From Thalassotalea insulae (GTDB lineage Bacteria; Pseudomonadota; Gammaproteobacteria; Enterobacterales; Alteromonadaceae), in contig NZ_BSST01000001.1 in NCBI RefSeq assembly GCF_030161395.1, positions 3,100,001 to 3,164,000 on the forward strand: 64,000 nt of DNA. Direction: 5' to 3'. The notes below the pieces were generated by a model. It made no database searches, was not told the origin of the DNA, and saw nothing but the letters and a program-made list of their open reading frames with translations. A program made the position numbers and the translations under genes. Shown one piece after another: positions 43,080 to 52,064 of this stretch (position 1 is its first letter; each line of letters begins with the position of its first letter).

Positions 43080-43364
43080 CTAGGCCGTATATAAAGTGTA
43101 CAGGCCAATTAAAATAAAACCTGAACCGGCAAGATAAGATAATATTTTTCCATTTATATATTCGGCTAAAAAACTGCCAACTAACACACCAATGGCACTG
43201 GCAACGATTAACGCGGCGGAGGCGGCAAAAAATACTGTCCACTTGCTAACGTCTTTATCGGTGGCAAATAACATGGTTGCCAGTTGGGTTTTATCGCCGA
43301 GTTCGGCAAGGAATACAGTGGCGAATATGGTAAAAAATATTCGCCAGTCAATCGATAACAACAT
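43080..43364 (-). CDS. TMEM165/GDT1 (UPF0016)-family cation transporter
   Basis: 94 residues, a single three-helix unit (IFFTIFATVFLAELGDKTQL, VFFAASAALIVASAIGVLVG, ILSYLAGSGFILIGLYTLYT). The ELGDKTQLAT motif is the signature of the family, which in bacteria includes manganese exporters; half-length proteins such as this one work as pairs or dimers. The start overlaps the yggX stop by one base (TAATG), so it is translated with yggX. Confidence 0.9.
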   Translation of the reverse strand: MLLSIDWRIFFTIFATVFLAELGDKTQLATMLFATDKDVSKWTVFFAASAALIVASAIGVLVGSFLAEYINGKILSYLAGSGFILIGLYTLYTA

Positions 43365-43636
43365 TATTTATTTTCCGGAACGTAACCTTCGATTTTTGGT
43401 TCGATATTATTAAACAGGTAATCAACCATGGATTTTTCTAAAATAGCTCGGTCATCAGGATTCATCATATTCATTTTATGTTCATTGATCAGCATAGTTT
43501 GCTTTTTTTGCCAATCACTCCAGGCTTCCTGGCTAATATTGTCGAAAATACGTTTTCCTACTTCTCCTGGATAAAGTTGAAATTTTAATCCTTCCGCTTC
43601 TTTTTGGAGTTTTTGGCAAAATACTATACGGCTCAT
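43364..43636 (-). CDS. yggX: Probable Fe(2+)-trafficking protein YggX
   Basis: 90 residues, the usual length. Family marks are SRIVFCQKLQKEAEGLKFQL with the conserved Cys, YPGEVGKRIFDNISQEAWSD, WQKKQTMLINEHKMNMMNP. YggX helps protect or move iron for Fe-S proteins such as MutY under oxidative stress. In many gammaproteobacteria it directly follows mutY; here mutY is 9 kb to the right, separated by the sigma-54 efflux cluster. Confidence 0.97.
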   Translation of the reverse strand: MSRIVFCQKLQKEAEGLKFQLYPGEVGKRIFDNISQEAWSDWQKKQTMLINEHKMNMMNPDDRAILEKSMVDYLFNNIEPKIEGYVPENK

Positions 43637-43733
43637 AAAGTCAGTCTCACTATTGGGTTTGTGCTATTGGCGGCGATTTTAACATACTCTTTCTATATTA
43701 ATTAAGTTTTATCACCTTACTAGATGTTGGTGA

Positions 43734-43790
43734 GTGTCCACTGTCCGAATCGTTAGTTTGATTGACTTTTTTAGAGTGTCCGCGGACACT
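43734..43790 (+). promoter_or_regulatory. Upstream activator sites for the sigma-54 promoter
   Basis: AGTGTCCGCGGACACT (43775-43790) is a perfect 16-bp palindrome. A related half-site, GTGTCCACTGTCCG, begins at 43734. The GTGTCC boxes are 42 bp apart, four helical turns, so both face the same way. Their centres lie about 88 and 130 bp before the predicted start point, the usual place for NtrC-type activators; the regulator at 49409 is the natural candidate. Confidence 0.65.
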
Positions 43791-43843
43791 TTTAAATCTA
43801 TGTCTTTTTATAAAATCATATATTTTTCAATGCTTTGCTTGTT

Positions 43844-43859
43844 TGGCATGCTAGCTGCT
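43844..43859 (+). promoter_or_regulatory. Sigma-54 (-24/-12) promoter of the efflux cluster
   Basis: TGGCATG-CTAG-CTGCT agrees with TGGCACG-N4-TTGCW at all but two positions and keeps GG and GC exactly 10 bases apart. It lies 34 bp before the adaptor gene's ATG. A sigma-54-dependent regulator is encoded in the same cluster. Confidence 0.75.
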
Positions 43860-43893
43860 CGTTCAGGGTAACTTGTCGGTAAAGGAAATTTAG

Positions 43894-45156
43894 ATGATCA
43901 GAGATACCAGTCAACAAGATAGTGTGATGACTCAGAAAAAAGGCTTAACAGTTAAAACGCTGATGTGGCTAGCAGTGATAGTGTTACTAGCAGTCGTTGG
44001 ATGGCGTGCAATTGATAGTTGGCTGACTAATGACGTTAGTGTTGCTAAAGAACAGTTGAAACTAGCAACTGTAGAGCGAGGTGAGTTATTAAGAGATATC
44101 GTTTCTACGGGGAAAATTGTTGCGGCAAACGCGCCAGTTATCTATAGCCCAGAAGAAGGCTTGGTAACTATGTCAGTTAAACCGGGTGACATGGTTAAGG
44201 CTGGGCAAGAAGTTGCGTTAATTGCCAGCCCGCAATTAATGGCGCGGTTAAGTCAGCAAAAAACCTTAGTGCAGCAGCTAACCTCAGCATTTAATCGTGA
44301 GAAACTTTCTGCTCGTCGTAAGCAGTTGGAGTTACAGCAAAAGCTTGAACTTGCCAAGGTTGATTTAGCTGCTGCTGAACGTGAAGCACGTCGTGCAGAT
44401 ACTTCGATAGCTCGTCAATTAATCAGTCAGATTGACTTTGAACAGGCACAAGATGATTTAGCGAAAGCTAAGTTACGTACACATCACGCTGAGCAAGAAG
44501 CATTCTTATCGAAAGATACCTTAGCCTTTGAAGTAGAAAATAAAGAGTTAGAGCTTAAAGCACAGCAACAGGTATTAGCTGAATTACAACGCAAAGTGGA
44601 TGAATTAACTGTGTTATCACCTGTAGCGGGTATTGTCGGTAACTGGTTGGTTGAGCAAAAAGCCAAAGTGGGAACTAATCAATCATTAATGATGATAGTT
44701 GACCTGTCAGCCTATGAAGCTGAACTGCAAGTACCTGAGTCGTACGCAGACGAGTTAGGTTTGGGGATGTTGGTTGAAATTAGTGTTGCAGGTAAGCAGT
44801 TAGTTGGGCAGCTTTCTTCTATCTCACCGGAAGTGATTAATAACAAGGTGACTACACGTGTGCGCATGCCAACAGATGAAGGTACCGCGCTGAGACAAAA
44901 TCAAAGAGTCAGTGCACGCATTATTTTAGAACAAAAAGACGATGTATTGATGGTGCGCCGAGGCCAGTTTTACCAAAGTGGTGCAGGCAAGGTGGGGTAT
45001 CAGATAAAAGATGGCGTCGCTCAGCGAATCGCCCTACAAAGCGGTGCGACTAGTATGAGTCATATTGAAATATTAAACGGGGTTAAAGAGGGCGATACTT
45101 TGGTTATTTCTAGCCTGGATGTCTTTGACAATAAAGATCGCGTCTTACTTTACTAA
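43894..45156 (+). CDS. Periplasmic adaptor (HlyD/MacA-like) of an ABC efflux system
   Basis: 420 residues. One N-terminal membrane helix (TLMWLAVIVLLAVVGWRAID) anchors it in the inner membrane. The split lipoyl/barrel-sandwich domain starts with KLATVERGELLRDIVSTGKI and AGQEVALIASP. A long coiled-coil hairpin occupies ~115-240 (RKQLELQQKLELAKVDLAAA), then the returning half (LSPVAGIVGNWLVEQKAKVG) and beta-barrel domains. It links the inner-membrane pump to an outer-membrane channel, which is not encoded nearby. AAAGGAAATTTAG precedes the ATG. It is the first gene under the sigma-54 promoter; the ATPase gene follows after 22 bp. Confidence 0.93.
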   Translation: MIRDTSQQDSVMTQKKGLTVKTLMWLAVIVLLAVVGWRAIDSWLTNDVSVAKEQLKLATVERGELLRDIVSTGKIVAANAPVIYSPEEGLVTMSVKPGDMVKAGQEVALIASPQLMARLSQQKTLVQQLTSAFNREKLSARRKQLELQQKLELAKVDLAAAEREARRADTSIARQLISQIDFEQAQDDLAKAKLRTHHAEQEAFLSKDTLAFEVENKELELKAQQQVLAELQRKVDELTVLSPVAGIVGNWLVEQKAKVGTNQSLMMIVDLSAYEAELQVPESYADELGLGMLVEISVAGKQLVGQLSSISPEVINNKVTTRVRMPTDEGTALRQNQRVSARIILEQKDDVLMVRRGQFYQSGAGKVGYQIKDGVAQRIALQSGATSMSHIEILNGVKEGDTLVISSLDVFDNKDRVLLY

Positions 45157-45178
45157 TAAATTATAAAAGGAAATACAC

Positions 45179-45892
45179 ATGTTAAAAATGTCAGCAATTA
45201 ATAAGGTTTATCAAACCGACTTAGTACAAACCCATGCATTACGTGATTTTGATTTGTTGGTAAAAGAAGGTGAATTTGTCGCGGTGACAGGCCCTTCTGG
45301 TTCAGGAAAAACGACCTTTTTGAATATCGCCGGCTTGTTAGAATCTATTTCTTCTGGTGATTATCAACTCGATGGTCAAAGCATAGTTGGATTATCGGAT
45401 CGCGAATTGTCTCGGTTAAGAAATGAAAAAATTGGCTTTATCTTCCAAGGATTTAACTTAATTCCTGATTTAAATCTTTATGAAAATGTTGATGTGCCGC
45501 TGCGTTATCGCGGTTTTAGTAGCAAAGAGCGCAAACAAAAAATCGAGCAGGCTTTAGAAATGGTCGGTTTGGCATCACGAATGAAACATTTACCTTCGCA
45601 ATTATCTGGCGGGCAGCAGCAAAGGGTTGCAATAGCTCGTGCCTTGGCGGGTGAACCTAAGTTTTTATTAGCAGATGAACCGACGGGTAATTTAGACAGT
45701 TTAATGGCTAAACAAGTAATGGAACTATTGGAAAACATCAATAAGCAAGGTACGACCATAGTGATGGTGACCCATGATGCGGAACTTGCACGTCGTGCCC
45801 AACGTAATATTCAAATTGTTGATGGTCAGTTATGCGATTTTAAAATGTATCAGGGCGGTGCTGTGTTAAATGAGCAGGAAGCAATAGCTTAA
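45179..45892 (+). CDS. ABC transporter ATPase (LolD/MacB type)
   Basis: 237 residues. Walker A GPSGSGKTT (about 39-47), Q-loop FIFQGFNLIP, signature LSGGQQQRVAIARAL, Walker B LLADEPTGNLD and the switch His in MVTHDAELARRA are all intact. The ENVDVPLRYR stretch is typical of the LolD/MacB subfamily that powers mechanotransmission rather than direct membrane transport. It pairs with the two FtsX-type permeases that follow (17-bp and 9-bp gaps). Confidence 0.96.
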   Translation: MLKMSAINKVYQTDLVQTHALRDFDLLVKEGEFVAVTGPSGSGKTTFLNIAGLLESISSGDYQLDGQSIVGLSDRELSRLRNEKIGFIFQGFNLIPDLNLYENVDVPLRYRGFSSKERKQKIEQALEMVGLASRMKHLPSQLSGGQQQRVAIARALAGEPKFLLADEPTGNLDSLMAKQVMELLENINKQGTTIVMVTHDAELARRAQRNIQIVDGQLCDFKMYQGGAVLNEQEAIA

Positions 45893-45909
45893 TAGGCGGG
45901 GAAATCGAT

Positions 45910-47223
45910 ATGTTTAACTATTATTTGCAGTTAGCGGTTAAAAGTTTAAAACGAACACCTATCACTACTTTGCTTATGGTATTGGCGATTGCATGTGGTA
46001 TTGGCATTTCAATGACGGCTTTAACTCTGTTTTATATGACTAATACCAACCCAATCCCTGAAAAGTCGACACAGCTTTATGCGTTGCAGTTGCAGGCAAG
46101 TGGTAAAACCACCACATGGTCGACTCATGATAATGTGCCGGTACAGATCACTTATCAAGATGCACGCAACTTAACACGAGCAATGCCTGAGCTTAGGCAT
46201 ACGCCTATGTTTAAAACTGGTTTTTCAGTACGTAGTCTCAAACCTGAATTTACGCCGATTTTACAAACAGCTCGGGTAACAAACAGGCATTTCTTCTCAA
46301 TGTTTAATATTAAGTTTCTTTATGGCAGTGCTTGGAATAAAACCGTTGATGAAAACCCGACACTTCAAGTGGTCATTGACGATAAGCTTAACCAAAAATT
46401 GTTTGGTGGTGGCAACAATGTAGGTAAAGAAATCTTATTGGATAATAAGCAATATCAAATAGTAGGCATAATAGAGAACTGGCAACCTAAACCTAAATTT
46501 TATGATTTAAACAATGGGGGGTTCCAAGATGCTGAGCAGGTGTTTATTCCTTGGATACTTTCTAGTGTTCACGAGCTGCCTTCATGGGGGAATAACAACG
46601 GCTGGAAAAGTGAAAGAATTACTAGCTATGACGAAAAGCGTGAATCTGAAAACTTATGGCTGCAATATTGGGTAGAGTTACCAAGCGCCCAAGAGAAAGA
46701 AAATTTTCAACAATTCTTAATGGGGTATGTTGCTGAACAAAAGAAGCTAGCACGCTTTGAACGCGAAGATGCAAGAGGCGTGTTAAGAAATGTTGAACAA
46801 TGGTTAGATTATAACAAGGTTGTGAGTGACGATAGTTATGTACTGGTTGCGGTTAGCTTTATGTTTTTAGCTGTTTGTTTGGTTAACAGTATAGGTTTGT
46901 TACTAGCAAAGTTTTTACGTTCAGCACCTAGTGTTGGCGTGCGTCGAGCGTTAGGCGCGAGTCGAGGGCAAGTATTCGCTCAACATTTAGTTGAAGTCGG
47001 CTTGTTAGGGTTAATCGGTGGCATCGTAGGCCTTTTGTTTGCCGTGTTGGGCCTGTCGTTATTAAAAAGTAATTTCGATGGTTTTGACTTTGTTGCCTCG
47101 ATGGATTTAACCATGTTGATAGCGGCTCCCGTGATTGCTATTAGTGCCACTGTTTTAGCAGGTATTTATCCAGCATGGCGGGTGTGTACCACCTTGCCAT
47201 CTATTTATTTGAAAACTCAATAG
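45910..47223 (+). CDS. ABC transporter permease 1 (MacB/FtsX family)
   Basis: 437 residues. N-terminal helix at ~20-42 (TTLLMVLAIACGIGISMTAL), a ~240-residue periplasmic MacB_PCD-like domain, then three C-terminal helices of the FtsX domain, with the cytoplasmic loop SVGVRRALGASRGQVFAQHL that contacts the ATPase. It works as one half of a heterodimer with the next permease. By family, this moves peptides, lipids or drugs from the periplasm through a MacA-like adaptor. Substrate unknown; linkage to a secreted protease and an envelope sensor suggests peptide or envelope stress. Confidence 0.92.
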   Translation: MFNYYLQLAVKSLKRTPITTLLMVLAIACGIGISMTALTLFYMTNTNPIPEKSTQLYALQLQASGKTTTWSTHDNVPVQITYQDARNLTRAMPELRHTPMFKTGFSVRSLKPEFTPILQTARVTNRHFFSMFNIKFLYGSAWNKTVDENPTLQVVIDDKLNQKLFGGGNNVGKEILLDNKQYQIVGIIENWQPKPKFYDLNNGGFQDAEQVFIPWILSSVHELPSWGNNNGWKSERITSYDEKRESENLWLQYWVELPSAQEKENFQQFLMGYVAEQKKLARFEREDARGVLRNVEQWLDYNKVVSDDSYVLVAVSFMFLAVCLVNSIGLLLAKFLRSAPSVGVRRALGASRGQVFAQHLVEVGLLGLIGGIVGLLFAVLGLSLLKSNFDGFDFVASMDLTMLIAAPVIAISATVLAGIYPAWRVCTTLPSIYLKTQ

Positions 47224-47232
47224 GAGGTCATC

Positions 47233-48438
47233 ATGTTAAATATTTCTCCAATTTTTAACGCCATGATGCGTAATAAGAACAGTATTGTTTTGATCATCAT
47301 GCAGATTGCATTGACCTTAGCTATTGTCAGTAACGCTGCTTTCATTATTGAACAGCGGATTTCTGATATGCAGCGTGATACTGGCATAAAAGAAGCGCAA
47401 GTGCTGTCATTTAATCTTTACTTTTTTGATCCTGAAGTCGAAATTACTGATCAGTTATTACTGGATGAACAGGAACTAAGAAAATTACCGGGCGTGATAG
47501 ATGCGGTCGCTATTAATCAAATTCCACTGTCTGGCAGTGGTGATTCATGGAGCTTTTTAAATCAAGCGCAAGAAGATGGTGCCTTACAAGTAGGAGCTGG
47601 TGTATTCCATGGCGGTGAACATCTGCTGTCTGGGCTAGGGGTTGCAGTGAGTCGTGGCCGTAACTTTACCGCTAATGACGTAGTTTATTTGCGTGATGGT
47701 ATGGTAACCCCTGATGCTGCAATAGTGACGCAAGCGTTTGCTGACACTATGTTTGCAAATGAAGATGCATTAGGAAAAACTATTTATAACCTAGGTAAGC
47801 CGATTGAAATTATTGGTATTGTTGATCAAATGCAAGGCTCCTGGTTGCATTCAGATAATGTTGAGAATAACGTTTTTGTGCCTATGATCATGCCGAGTAA
47901 TTTTAAGCGTTTTGCGGTGCACGTTGAAGCCGGTATGGCAAATGAAATCAGGCATCAGATTGAAGATATTATGCTTAAGTTGGAAAATCGACGCGTTATC
48001 ATGCCGGTCGCATCGTTAGAAGAGCAAAAAAAATCCAGTTATCAACAAGATAGGTTAATGACTAATATGTTGATGGTGATCATTGCTGTACTCATCTTTA
48101 TTACGGCATTAGGGATTGCCGGTATGACCATTTTTAACGTCAATCGTCGCCAAAAACAAATAGGGACCAGACGGGCACTGGGAGCGAGTCGACTTGAAAT
48201 TCAGCGATACTTTATGATCGAAAGCGCTTTGATAGCAGGCATAGGAATTGTGATAGGTATCATACTGGCATTAGTATTAAATAATTACTTAATGACCTAC
48301 TTTTCATCTGAATCCTTATCGTTTGATTATATTGTGGCTACGTTAACAGGCATTATTCTGGTGATTGAATTTGCGGTATTTTGGCCTGCTCGTAAGGCAT
48401 CAATGATTTCTCCTGCTATTGCGACACGTTCTGTTTAG
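47233..48438 (+). CDS. ABC transporter permease 2 (MacB/FtsX family)
   Basis: 401 residues, same layout as permease 1: N-terminal helix (VLIIMQIALTLAIVSNAAFI), periplasmic domain, and three C-terminal helices with the coupling loop KQIGTRRALGASRLEIQRYF. TAGGAGGTCATC before the ATG is a very strong ribosome binding site. The pair of unequal permeases with a single ATPase is typical of this efflux type. A terminator-like hairpin follows. Confidence 0.92.
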   Translation: MLNISPIFNAMMRNKNSIVLIIMQIALTLAIVSNAAFIIEQRISDMQRDTGIKEAQVLSFNLYFFDPEVEITDQLLLDEQELRKLPGVIDAVAINQIPLSGSGDSWSFLNQAQEDGALQVGAGVFHGGEHLLSGLGVAVSRGRNFTANDVVYLRDGMVTPDAAIVTQAFADTMFANEDALGKTIYNLGKPIEIIGIVDQMQGSWLHSDNVENNVFVPMIMPSNFKRFAVHVEAGMANEIRHQIEDIMLKLENRRVIMPVASLEEQKKSSYQQDRLMTNMLMVIIAVLIFITALGIAGMTIFNVNRRQKQIGTRRALGASRLEIQRYFMIESALIAGIGIVIGIILALVLNNYLMTYFSSESLSFDYIVATLTGIILVIEFAVFWPARKASMISPAIATRSV

Positions 48439-48464
48439 CAAAGGATTAATGGTCATTTCAGTCA

Positions 48465-48495
48465 TGCGCTAACGCTAACGAGTTAGCGCAATTTT
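48465..48495 (+). terminator. Hairpin terminator/attenuator between permease and protease genes
   Basis: TGCGCTAA (48465-48472) pairs with TTAGCGCA (48483-48490), followed by ATTTTATTT. It would lower, but perhaps not abolish, read-through into the protease and two-component genes. Confidence 0.7.
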
Positions 48496-48513
48496 ATTTA
48501 TAAAGGGAAAAGC

Positions 48514-49308
48514 ATGTATCGGTTATTAGTCACAGTTCTGCTAATGGTCATTAGTTATTCAAGTACTGCAATCGTAATTCGCCATGATGTATCGCCAGAA
48601 CAATATTTAGTGGAGAAAAAGCCACCGTATTTGGTTTATATGCCGCATGAAGGGCAGGGAACACTTATTGCACCTAACTGGGTGTTGACGGTTGCTCATG
48701 TGATCTTCTATGACTACAAAGGAAAATATCTCACCATAGGTGATAAAGAATATGCGATTGAGTCAGTCATCATTCACCCAGAATACCGTAAGCTGGATAA
48801 AACGGTTTTGGCAAAAGGTACAAAGATGGTGATGGACTTTCAATATGCTAACCAAGACATTGCATTAGTAAAATTAGCAACGCCGGTTAACGACGTTACG
48901 CCAATTGCTCTTTATCCTTCTAACGATGAGTTAGGCCAAGAGGTGATGGCCTATGGCCGGGGAGCAACAGGTAATGGTTTAAACGGGGCTATTTATGAAA
49001 GTAAAAAACAGCAGGTGCTACGTAAGCTGACAAATAAAATTGATGAAGTGAAAGCGCAATGGCTGTCGATCACTTTTGATCAAAATGAGCAGGCAACGTT
49101 ACTTGAAGGTATCGATGGTTCTGGTGATAGCGGGGGGCCAGTGGTTGTCAAAAAAGATCATCGTACTTATCTAGCTGGCATGTTTGCCTGGGATTATGTT
49201 GAAGGGCCACTTGAAGAGTTTGTCGCTGGTCAATATGGTAATAAGAGCTATCAGGTGCGAGTTTCCAGTTATCTTGATTGGATATCTCAGATAATCAAGA
49301 CAAATTAA
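48514..49308 (+). CDS. Secreted trypsin-like serine protease (S1 family)
   Basis: 264 residues with a signal peptide (LLVTVLLMVISYSSTAIV). The triad is visible: His in NWVLTVAHVIFY, Asp in NQDIALVKLATP and Ser in GIDGSGDSGGPVVVKKDH. The usual Cys after the His is missing, as in many bacterial forms. It cuts proteins in the periplasm or outside. Lying between the ABC efflux genes and a two-component system, it may process or degrade the peptides that the system exports or senses. Confidence 0.93.
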   Translation: MYRLLVTVLLMVISYSSTAIVIRHDVSPEQYLVEKKPPYLVYMPHEGQGTLIAPNWVLTVAHVIFYDYKGKYLTIGDKEYAIESVIIHPEYRKLDKTVLAKGTKMVMDFQYANQDIALVKLATPVNDVTPIALYPSNDELGQEVMAYGRGATGNGLNGAIYESKKQQVLRKLTNKIDEVKAQWLSITFDQNEQATLLEGIDGSGDSGGPVVVKKDHRTYLAGMFAWDYVEGPLEEFVAGQYGNKSYQVRVSSYLDWISQIIKTN

Positions 49309-49408
49309 TATTAATAAGCTACTGAATTTGATAGTCTATTTGATGAATTTAAACATTATTATTCGAACAAATAATGTGATTGCGATAGCGGTGTAAAAGA
49401 ACGTATTT

Positions 49409-50746
49409 ATGGATAAAATTTTAGTTGTTGATGATAACCCGTCGGTTTGCAGTGCGTTAACCATTTTATTGGAATTGCACGACTATCAGGTGGTAACCGT
49501 GAGTTGTCCGGCTGATGCTATGCCGATCATTATGTATCAAAGCATAGCGTTAGTGCTGCTTGATATGAACTTTACCCAAGACACCACCAGTGGCGAAGAG
49601 GGAAAAAAAGCTTTTTATCAGTTTCGACAACTACAACCAGATTTACCTGTCATTTTATTAACCGCCTGGACCGATCTGACAACGGCTATTGAGTTAGTAA
49701 AAAATGGCGCGGCTGACTATCTAGCTAAGCCCTGGGATGATGAAAAGCTCTTAGTGACTATTGCTAACTTGATTGAACTTAATGATGTTCAGCAAACGTC
49801 AAAGCAACTGTCTAAACAACAAAGAGAGCGCGAGCAACTTAATCATCAAGCGAACTTATGTGGTTTAGTCTTCGCCAGTACCGCGATGCAGCGTTTAGTC
49901 GATATGACAGTGCAAGTCGCTAAGTCGACGGTTAATGTTTTGATCACAGGCCCTAATGGTGTTGGTAAAGAAAAAATAGCGGATATTTTGCATCAAAATT
50001 CGCCTCGTGCCCATCAGCCGTTTATTAAAGTCAACGTTGGTGCTCTGCCGCTAGATTTAATGGAAGCGGAGTTGTTTGGCGCGGAAGCTGGTGCTTACAC
50101 AGGAGCCAATAAAAAACGTATCGGACGTTTTGAGGCAGCAGACGGTGGCACCTTGTTTTTGGATGAAATTGGTAACTTGTCGTTGTCTGGGCAAATGAAA
50201 TTATTGCGAGTGTTACAAACAGGCGAATTTGAACGTTTAGGTAGCAGTCAAACGCAAACCGTTGATGTGAGAGTGATCAGCGCTACCAATGCTAATTTGC
50301 ACCAGGATATTCAAGAGGGCAACTTTCGAGAAGATTTATATTATCGTTTAAATGTTATTGAACTGGAGGTGTTGGCGCTTAGTCAGCGTAAAGATGATAT
50401 TTTACCGTTAGTTGAATATTTTACGCAAAGTCAAAAAGTCATGCCTAAGCATACTAAACAAGCCTTATTGGCACATCAATGGCCAGGCAATGTTCGAGAG
50501 CTGGAAAACGCCTGTCAACGCGCCGCACTATTGTCGCAAACGGAAGAATGGCAAGCGCAGGACTTTGGTTTAACGCCTGTTGACGTTGAGCATAATATGA
50601 GCGAATTCGAAGAAACCATCACTAAAGCGATGATCGAGCAGGCAATAGCTGAGCATCATGGGGTAATAAGTCGAGCGGCCAAAGCGTTAGGCTTAAGTCG
50701 ACAGGCTTTGTATCGCCGCATGGATAAATTTGAGATCAAAAAGTAA
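49409..50746 (+). CDS. Sigma-54-dependent response regulator (NtrC family)
   Basis: 445 residues. A receiver domain fills ~1-125 (ILVVDDNPSVCSALTILLEL, phospho-acceptor Asp in LVLLDMNF, Lys in YLAKPW). The AAA+ domain spans ~155-380: Walker A GPNGVGKE, the sigma-54-contact loop GAYTGA (a variant of GAFTGA), Walker B GGTLFLDEIGN and the arginine-finger region FREDLYYRLNVI. The Fis-type HTH is at the end (VISRAAKALGLSRQALYRRM). It should activate the -24/-12 promoter at 43844 from the GTGTCC sites. Its stop overlaps the kinase start (TAATG). Confidence 0.96.
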   Translation: MDKILVVDDNPSVCSALTILLELHDYQVVTVSCPADAMPIIMYQSIALVLLDMNFTQDTTSGEEGKKAFYQFRQLQPDLPVILLTAWTDLTTAIELVKNGAADYLAKPWDDEKLLVTIANLIELNDVQQTSKQLSKQQREREQLNHQANLCGLVFASTAMQRLVDMTVQVAKSTVNVLITGPNGVGKEKIADILHQNSPRAHQPFIKVNVGALPLDLMEAELFGAEAGAYTGANKKRIGRFEAADGGTLFLDEIGNLSLSGQMKLLRVLQTGEFERLGSSQTQTVDVRVISATNANLHQDIQEGNFREDLYYRLNVIELEVLALSQRKDDILPLVEYFTQSQKVMPKHTKQALLAHQWPGNVRELENACQRAALLSQTEEWQAQDFGLTPVDVEHNMSEFEETITKAMIEQAIAEHHGVISRAAKALGLSRQALYRRMDKFEIKK

Positions 50747-52059
50747 TGCTGCATACGATCAAAGCTCGGCTAACTTTAATAACCCTCTGCTTAATTTGGC
50801 TCAGCAATAGTCTTTTATTTTATTACTTTGGCAATGGAGATTGGCAGTATTTTTTATTGCTTTTGGTCTTTATCTCAGCATTGGCTATTGCCTTAACACA
50901 TTATTTATTTGCTCCCCTGTCAGAAAAGTTGCTCAAACTTGAAGCCGGTTTACTTAATTTTAAAGATAATGAATTTTCAAATTCACTTGTTGTTAACGGA
51001 CGTGATGAATTGAGTCAGTTAGCCGAACTTTATAACGAGGTGGCAGACAAACTAAGAATTGAAAAACAACATATTTATCAACGGGAAATGTTGCTTGATA
51101 AGGTGATAGAAAGCTCACCAATAGTGATGTTTTTAGTCGACGATGATGGCTTTTTTGTGTATTCAAATACCGCTACTCGTCACCTGTTAAATGACGGTAA
51201 GCCACTCGAAGGAGAAAAGTTTGCACAGTTAAAACTGCAATGGCCAGAAAGTTTGCAATTGGCGTTAGATCATCATCAAGATGGTTTATTTTCGATTGAG
51301 CAAGAAGGGACGGTTGATACCTGGCACTTATCTCGCGGCGATTTTTTATTAAATGCTAAAAAACATAGATTATTTTTGCTTAAACAAATGACGCGAGAGC
51401 TTAATCGTCAGGAAGTCGCAGTATGGAAGAAAGTGATCCGGGTGATCAGTCACGAACTTAACAATTCATTGGCACCCATATCATCGGTTACGCACTCAGG
51501 GAAAATGATCGCTTCGCAAATAGGTCACGATAAGTTAGTACTCATATTTGACACTATTCGTGAGCGGGTAGAGCATTTAAATCATTTTATTAGCGGCTAT
51601 GCGCGTTTTGCTAAATTGCCTAATCCTAGATTAACTCAAGTCGAATTACCTAGTTTTATCGCAAAATTGCAAGCTCAGTTTGAGTTTGCTTTAACCGATG
51701 AGGTGCCTGATTTATCAATAGAAATTGATGTCAGTCAAATCGAGCAAGTACTGATTAATTTAATCAAAAATGCTTATGAATCAGGTTCCAGTAAGCAAGA
51801 TGTTTCGCTTGGTTTACAAGTGAATCAGGCAATGCTGACTATCAGTGTTAAAGATCGAGGCACTGGCATGTCGGAGCAAGTATTAACTAATGCCTTAATA
51901 CCATTTTATTCAACCAAACAAGCGGGTACCGGTCTTGGTTTAGCCTTGTGCCGCGAAATTATCGAAGCTCATAATGGCCGTATTGCGTTACATAATCGTA
52001 ATGATGGTGGACTAGCGGTGATTATTGAATTACCGCTTAATGGCGATAGTTCACGATAA
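50746..52059 (+). CDS. Sensor histidine kinase
   Basis: 437 residues. Two membrane helices (ITLCLIWLSNSLLFYYFGNG; FLLLLVFISALAIALTHYLF) are separated by only a few residues, so it has almost no periplasmic sensor and probably detects something in or at the membrane. HAMP, PAS (SSPIVMFLVDDDGFFVYSNT), the phospho-acceptor His in VISHELNNSLAPI, N box LINLIKNAYES, G1 VKDRGTGMS and G2 GTGLGLALC are all present. It is the partner of the preceding regulator, one-base overlap. The short loop recalls kinases that sense antimicrobial peptides through their transporters; that is inference. Confidence 0.95.
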   Translation: MLHTIKARLTLITLCLIWLSNSLLFYYFGNGDWQYFLLLLVFISALAIALTHYLFAPLSEKLLKLEAGLLNFKDNEFSNSLVVNGRDELSQLAELYNEVADKLRIEKQHIYQREMLLDKVIESSPIVMFLVDDDGFFVYSNTATRHLLNDGKPLEGEKFAQLKLQWPESLQLALDHHQDGLFSIEQEGTVDTWHLSRGDFLLNAKKHRLFLLKQMTRELNRQEVAVWKKVIRVISHELNNSLAPISSVTHSGKMIASQIGHDKLVLIFDTIRERVEHLNHFISGYARFAKLPNPRLTQVELPSFIAKLQAQFEFALTDEVPDLSIEIDVSQIEQVLINLIKNAYESGSSKQDVSLGLQVNQAMLTISVKDRGTGMSEQVLTNALIPFYSTKQAGTGLGLALCREIIEAHNGRIALHNRNDGGLAVIIELPLNGDSSR

Positions 52060-52064
52060 TTTTA

